Program-made: the position numbers and the translations under genes
Notes under the pieces: model-generated
The model's database searches: none
The model's input: only the letters and a program-made list of their open reading frames with translations
Told to the model about the DNA's origin: nothing
Assembly: GCA_038380795.1 (NCBI GenBank)
Contig: CM076261.1
Span: 94,510,418-94,574,417, forward strand
DNA length: 64,000 nucleotides
Source of the DNA: Pyrocephalus nanus
Taxonomy: Eukaryota > Chordata > Aves > Passeriformes > Tyrannidae
Direction of reading: 5' to 3'
Part shown: in pieces, positions 59,201 through 64,000 of the stretch
How the letters are laid out: every line of letters starts with the position of its first letter
How positions within the stretch are numbered: position 1 is the first letter of the stretch

Positions 59201-60163
59201 AGGACTGAAATGAGATCGCTGCGGTGGCCGAAGGGCGTTTGCTGATGGAGACCCGACAAAATCCTCTCCCACTGCCAGCAGAGGAGGTTCCCTTCATGCA
59301 AGGCTTGTGTGTCACTTCCCTGCCTGCAAGTTACTGTGTAATTACATCATGGCTGGAAGTATTCATTAAAAGGCTGGAACCATTAGCAGAGGGAAGGAGG
59401 TCTCCTTTGTTTTGTGCGAAATTAGACGCCAGCGCGAGCCCCGGTTCTTGCTGCATTCATGTCCATAAATCAAAGTCAAGTATTTCATTAGAGTGTCTGC
59501 AGTGTATGTATATAACTCAGCAGCAGAGTGTCTGCTGAGCCCTAATGTGTTGCATTTAATTAACATTTAATTAGAGGGTTTGTTGTGGGAGGTGCGTAAG
59601 TATTTGCCAGGCGGTTCATAAACATGAATCCACATCTCGCTGGCTGGACATCAGTTCTTCTAAATAAAGGCTGCAAGTTGAAATCATCCTCTCAATCCAG
59701 GCAGATCTAGTCCCAGGATACCTCAAGATTCGTAAGTGACTTCAGATTTCACAGACTTTAGTTTGGTATTGGATTTCTCCTCTGGTTTCCTTGTACTGAT
59801 CTACATATGCTGTATTTTAACGATCGTACTTACTCCTCTCTTACTCATTTGGGTGCTGAGTAGCTGGGTCATGCTGGAATAAATTATAGGCTTTTTTTTT
59901 GAAAAAAAAGCAAAAGTTTAATTTCAGGAAGAAAATTCTTGCCTTTCAGATCTGTGAGTCTGGAGGCTTTAAAGGTGCTGTGGCAGATGCCTGACAGTTC
60001 AGGCAGCACAGTCATTCCCATGTGCAAGGAGGGAACTGTGATAATTTTTCCCAGTAAAATCAGCACTGACAGGTATTTGGTGGCCTTTGTCAGAGCAGAT
60101 GTCAGAGGGATGAGCTCTGATTTTTAATTGATGTCTGCATGCACATTTCTGTGTTCAATACAG
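56255..60163. other. Unassigned DNA, includes a possible conserved element
   Basis: A26 run at 56,865-56,890. From about 59,220 to 59,650 the sequence is unique and has words such as TTTAATTAACATTTAATTAG and CTTTGTTTTGTGCG, which resemble homeobox and HMG-type sites. This is suggestive of a conserved regulatory element but cannot be shown from one sequence. No gene is seen. Confidence 0.5.
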
Positions 60164-60229
60164 GAAGACAACAGGTCACCCAACATCTCCTTTGGGGTCA
60201 CTGGAGTGGACTCAGAGTTCTTAAAAAAG
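60164..60229 (+). other. Weak candidate for a 66-base exon
   Basis: The sequence follows TTCTGTGTTCAATACAG and is followed by GTAAAG, as at a 3' and a 5' splice site. It has no stop in one frame: 22 codons, starting Glu-Asp-Asn-Arg-Ser and ending Phe-Leu-Lys-Lys. The length is a multiple of three. Such signals arise by chance often in a 64 kb window, so I do not call it a gene. Confidence 0.15.
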
Positions 60230-60556
60230 GTAAAGTACATCCAGACCAGACACCTGCTCCAAACAACCTCTCACGAGAGAAAATCATCTGACCTATGATG
60301 GATTTTTGCAATATAGGTATCTCCATATGAGCAAGTCACCCCAGAATCTCTTTACTGAGGGGGTGATTTATCTGACAAAAGGTAGACATCTGTCCTAGAG
60401 TGGACAGACCTATGGCTTTACTCCTATTGACTCTGTTGACTAGACGTCCCCTGCTGTAGGAAGCCAGAAAACCTTCAGGCAGACACATCAAGACAGAGAG
60501 CATGGATCCCATCAGCTGTCGTGGGAGACTGTGGAATCATGTTGGCTCAGGTCAAT

Positions 60557-60754
60557 AAAGGGTGGTGAGACACTGATATAGATTTTCCAGAGAATTTGTG
60601 GCTACTCCATCCCTGGAACCGTCCAAGGCCAGGTTGGGCAGGGCTTAGAGGAACCTGGTCTGGTGGAAGGTGCCCCTGCCCATGGCAGGGGGTTGGAATG
60701 AGATGATTTTAGAAAGTCTCCTCCAACCCAAGCTATTCTGTGATTCCATGATCC
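60557..60754 (+). mobile_element. CR1 LINE 3' tail, last copy
   Basis: AAGGGTGGTGAGACACTGAT, GTGGCTACTCCATCCCTGGA, GAACCTGGTCTGGTGGAAGG and CCAACCCAAGCTATTCTGTG, ending ATTCCATGATCC. It is the common subtype with substitutions. Confidence 0.92.
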
Positions 60755-62127
60755 AGGTAAATACACAAAGCTGGGGAATACAAACACCCTTCCCTCAGAT
60801 ATGATGACATGACCAAAACTAACACAGAGACCATTGCATGGAGAACCTTCCCTCTGAAGACTCTCAATTCTGGGTGACATGTTTCTATCCCAACCTTCTT
60901 GCACTCTCACAGGCTGACAGAACATAACTGTGAGCTGTATCTGCTCTGTCTCAGGGCAGAGAGATGTGCCCAGTGTTGCAATCAGAATGGGGCTGTGAAG
61001 TCCTGGGCTCAGCGCTGCGCTCATGGCTGCAGGCTCTTGGAAAATCACGACTAACCCACCTCATTTCTCCCACAGCTTCATTTCTGAGCGAGGTTTCACC
61101 TCGTCCTTGTCCTAGAAGGCTTTTACCCCACGCTGTTAATCAGCCACCGCTGTGCTCGCCCTGTGGTTGATGGGAGAAGTGACCCATTTGGAGGAGCTGT
61201 CCTTTCCAGAGAGCTGCTGTGGTGGGGACAGCCTAACCAACGTGACAGATCTTCTGGCTAAAAATAAAAGGAAAGAAGGAAGAGGAAAAGGGTTGGTTGG
61301 TTATTTCTTTTTCTCCACCTGACCAGCTGCCCAATGCTTTGCATTATGAAAAGCTGTTGAGGAGGGCTCAGCTCATTACTTCTCATTTCTGTGGATGCCT
61401 CTGTGAGAAATGAGCTCTCTGATCCTCTGCAGGAGGACTGGCTTTTCCTCTTGCATCCTGTTCCTGAATTGGTTGTGTTTCATTCCCAGTCCAGAATGCC
61501 AAGATAGTGCTGGGCCTTCGAGGGAAAGAAAAACAGGAGAGGAAACAAATCCTATTTTTCAAGTAGAGAGATGGATTTTTTTTTTCTCTGTAAATCCAGT
61601 GCAACTCCAGCACAGTGGAGGTGGGGTTGTATAAAAGAAGGGCAGAGGAGGAGCGTGGTGATGGTGTGTCTGACGTACAGAGCAGTTTCCTACCTGGGTT
61701 AGGGGGATTTAATGGACTATTAAAGGCCAGATCTCAGCTGGCACAATTTGTGTAGCTCCCCTGAAGGTAATGGAAGCCAAGGCTAAATCACACCCCTTAG
61801 GGACCAGAGGACCACTGAGCTGAAGGGTTTCTAAGGAATGCAGTTCAGTGAGGTGAGGCAATGGATGCGTCTGGCAGGAGCGTGTGGAAAGCTGCAAGCT
61901 GTAATAAGCTCTCCACACCCTTCATTAAGGCTTCTCCATCCCCCCAGGCAGTAAATCCCTGAGCCTTCCCCTCTGCTTGGAGTTTTGGCACCCCAATTTT
62001 GTGATGGTGATTCGGGTCAGCTTCCCCCAGGCCCCCAGGTGTAATCTGAATTACACCACCTGTAGGTCGGGCTCTCCTGGTTTGCTACTGGTGGGGCTTC
62101 TCTTGGGAATCAGAAGAGGGAGGAGAA
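60755..62127. other. Unassigned DNA
   Basis: No gene or repeat family is recognised. The 148-codon minus-strand frame at 60,602-61,048 is antisense through the preceding CR1 copy. Confidence 0.5.
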
Positions 62128-62157
62128 GGAGGAGGAGGAGGAGGAGGAGGAGGAGGA
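62128..62157 (+). repeat. GGA microsatellite
   Basis: Ten uninterrupted GGA units (30 bases) after a purine-rich lead-in from about 62,114. The plus-strand frame reads poly-Arg, an artefact of the repeat. Confidence 0.95.
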
Positions 62158-63508
62158 AGTAAAAGTCAAGAAAACAGCAGGAGTTTGATTCATTTTGGAG
62201 ATCACTGCGTTGCCACTGATCAAATCCAAGTGCTCTCCTCGTGTGTTAGAAAAGATTGCTTCCATCAATCTCCGGGAAGGCTTCAAGTTGAACCCCCCTG
62301 TTTCCAGGTGGCTTTATCCTCTCAGAACTGGGACACATGTATTTTTCTAAGTTAGTTTTATACATCTTCCTTCTCCTTTCAGCTTCCTCCCACAATGTGT
62401 AGGAGAAGGCCCAGCTACAGGTGCTGAATTAACTTCCACAGCAGGGTTGCCTTTTTGTTCTCTCCTCTTTGTGTCTCCCCGTTTATTTCCCAGATCAATA
62501 GAAAGTTATCTTTCTCTTTATTGTTTCATATTAATACCTGACCTACAGATAAGAAGAAAAACATGACAAGAATGCAAGGGAGGGAAATGTGATTCCAGAA
62601 GTGGCATTTGAAGAGTGTTCAGCTACTGCAGCAGCTGCTTTCTCTGGGTTTAGGCATCATCTCTTCCACAAGGAAATATTATATATTTCAACTGAGTACA
62701 TTTTATGGTTGCTGTGGGATCAAGAAGGGGGAAAGGCAGACTGTCACTGCTTGTTGTGTGACCACTTTTCAGAGCAGCAGGTCTCTGCCGCACACTCACC
62801 GTGCTCTATCAGCACAACTTGGCTCCTCATCAGTTTACATCCACATCACCATCCACTTCACTGTTCACTGTATTCCCATGGATGTCCTGCAGATTTCCCA
62901 CTGTGAGCTTGTGGACGACATGGGATCAAGATCTCACAGCTGTAACCATTATGTCAGAATATTTGACACAGGTGTGCCCAGAGGTGGAGACGGGAGAGGG
63001 GCTCCAAGTGATGGGACTGTGAATGTGCAGCCACACTGAAGCCCATGTTCACATTTGGCTCCTGCTTCCCCTGTCTCTCTAAATCTAATTTTTAAATCTA
63101 AATCTAAATCTAATCCCAGCCAATCTTGCAGTTGCCTCTGTCCACAGGAGCAATCAATCCCTGTGATCCATTCAGTGGGGGAAAACCTTATCTGGAATAG
63201 TTTTTCTGGAGGAAAATACTAATTTTTTTATTTTCAACATTGAAATTTTTGCATGACTAATTCTCACACTTATTTTTGCAGCAAATATATTGTTTGTCTA
63301 TCAGCAAAAATTGAGGTGGTGGTTCCTGCTCGCCAACCTCCACAATCATTGTCATTTATACCTTTGCCTTCAGGCAGGTTGCTGGACTCCAGGAGGCAAC
63401 TTTAAGAGTGGGAGGAGAAGGCAAATAAGCAGGTATTCAACCATGTGGGCAGGCACTGCTGAACTAACAAAACCCCTGCCAAAATGGAATAACTTTGTAA
63501 ACTCTTAA
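62158..63508. other. Unassigned DNA with AAATCT repeats
   Basis: AAATCT words repeat three times near 63,093-63,113. Open frames of up to 143 codons near 62,590-63,040 have no domain. Confidence 0.5.
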
Positions 63509-63772
63509 AGAAGAGTAAGGAAATGGAAAAGAAAGGAAAAAGGGAAAAGAAGAAGAGGAGGAAGAAGAAGATGATGAAGAAGAAGAAGATGAAAAAGAAG
63601 ATGATGAGAAGAAGAGCAAGAAAAAGATGAAGAAGATGAAGAAAAAGAAGATGAAGAAAAAGATGATGAAGAAAAAGAAGAAAAAAGAAAAAGAAAAAGA
63701 AAAAGGGAGAAGGAAAAGGGAGAAGGAAAAGGGAGAAGGAAAAGGGAGAAGGAAAAGGAAAAGAAAGAAAAA
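63509..63772 (+). repeat. Purine-rich GAA/GAT/GGA tract
   Basis: 264 bases, almost all purine apart from scattered T. The left part is GAA, GAT and AAG words. The right part holds a 13-base unit AAAAGGGAGAAGG repeated four times at 63,701-63,752. Lysine- and glutamate-rich frames on the plus strand, and serine/phenylalanine frames on the minus strand, are translations of the tract. Confidence 0.95.
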
Positions 63773-64000
63773 GCCAGCTTGGCATAGGGCATGATTACTT
63801 GTCAATCTGCAAGATGAAGGATCTTTCTTGGAGAAGGGATTTCCCACTTTCAGTGGTTCCACCTGCACTGTGAGACAGCCACTTCTGCCCCATGCATCTT
63901 TCTTTATGTCCTCTCAATCCTACAGGGGTTATTCATGACCCCACTTGCACTTCAGCCTGGAATTTAAACCCCTTGACTGATCCCTGACATCGATCCTGTC
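63773..64000. other. Right end, unassigned
   Basis: Short unique sequence. No gene or repeat is recognised. Confidence 0.4.

Noticed and set aside
60602..61048. 148-codon minus-strand open frame
   Set aside because: Its end is antisense CR1 and the rest has no domain.
63402..63868. Serine/phenylalanine-rich and lysine/glutamate-rich open frames
   Set aside because: They come from the purine tract and its complement.
1..64000. tRNA, rRNA, CRISPR, operon, prophage or bacterial features
   Set aside because: No cloverleaf-type sequence, spaced direct repeats, Shine-Dalgarno-linked genes or other prokaryote marks were seen. The sequence looks like a vertebrate nuclear genome.

Overview
This window looks like non-coding nuclear DNA from a bird, perhaps a songbird. 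The main evidence is about 37 fragments of CR1 LINE retrotransposons. Many are cut short at the 5' end and finish in the avian CR1 3' tail, with repeats of ATTCTATG or close variants. There is also one LTR of a type common in bird genomes, followed by a lysine-tRNA-like primer binding site. The rest is microsatellites, homopolymer runs and unique sequence. I identified these families from memory, without a search. I found no protein-coding gene, rRNA, tRNA, CRISPR array, operon or bacterial feature that I can support. The open frames I checked are short, carry no domain I recognise, and often run antisense through CR1 or through simple repeats.

Layout. Positions 1-18,400 are repeat-dense: CR1 fragments on both strands, an old CR1/L3-like LINE (3530-4150) abutted by an ERVK-type LTR (4151-4600) with primer binding site and decayed leader, and an A28 tract preceded by AATAAA (8624-8670). 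Positions 18,439-24,079 have no CR1 that I can see. From 24,080 to 44,485 CR1 copies return, along with a decayed CR1-like reverse transcriptase piece (27,715-27,905) and several poly-C runs. Positions 44,486-52,700 are again free of CR1 but hold an AAT array and a 243-base pyrimidine tract built on TTCTC. Two long CR1 copies lie at 52,701-53,892. From there to 60,556 there is one short CR1 scrap and a stretch that may be a conserved regulatory element (about 59,220-59,650). The end carries one more CR1, a GGA array and a 264-base purine-rich tract.

The long CR1-free stretches suggest an intron or intergenic region of a larger locus, but nothing here names that gene. No new biological system is evident. 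The most useful leads are the TTCTC array, the nested LINE/ERV junction, the A-tailed retrocopy-like sequence, one weak exon candidate (60,164-60,229) and the CR1-free stretches as possible regulatory DNA.
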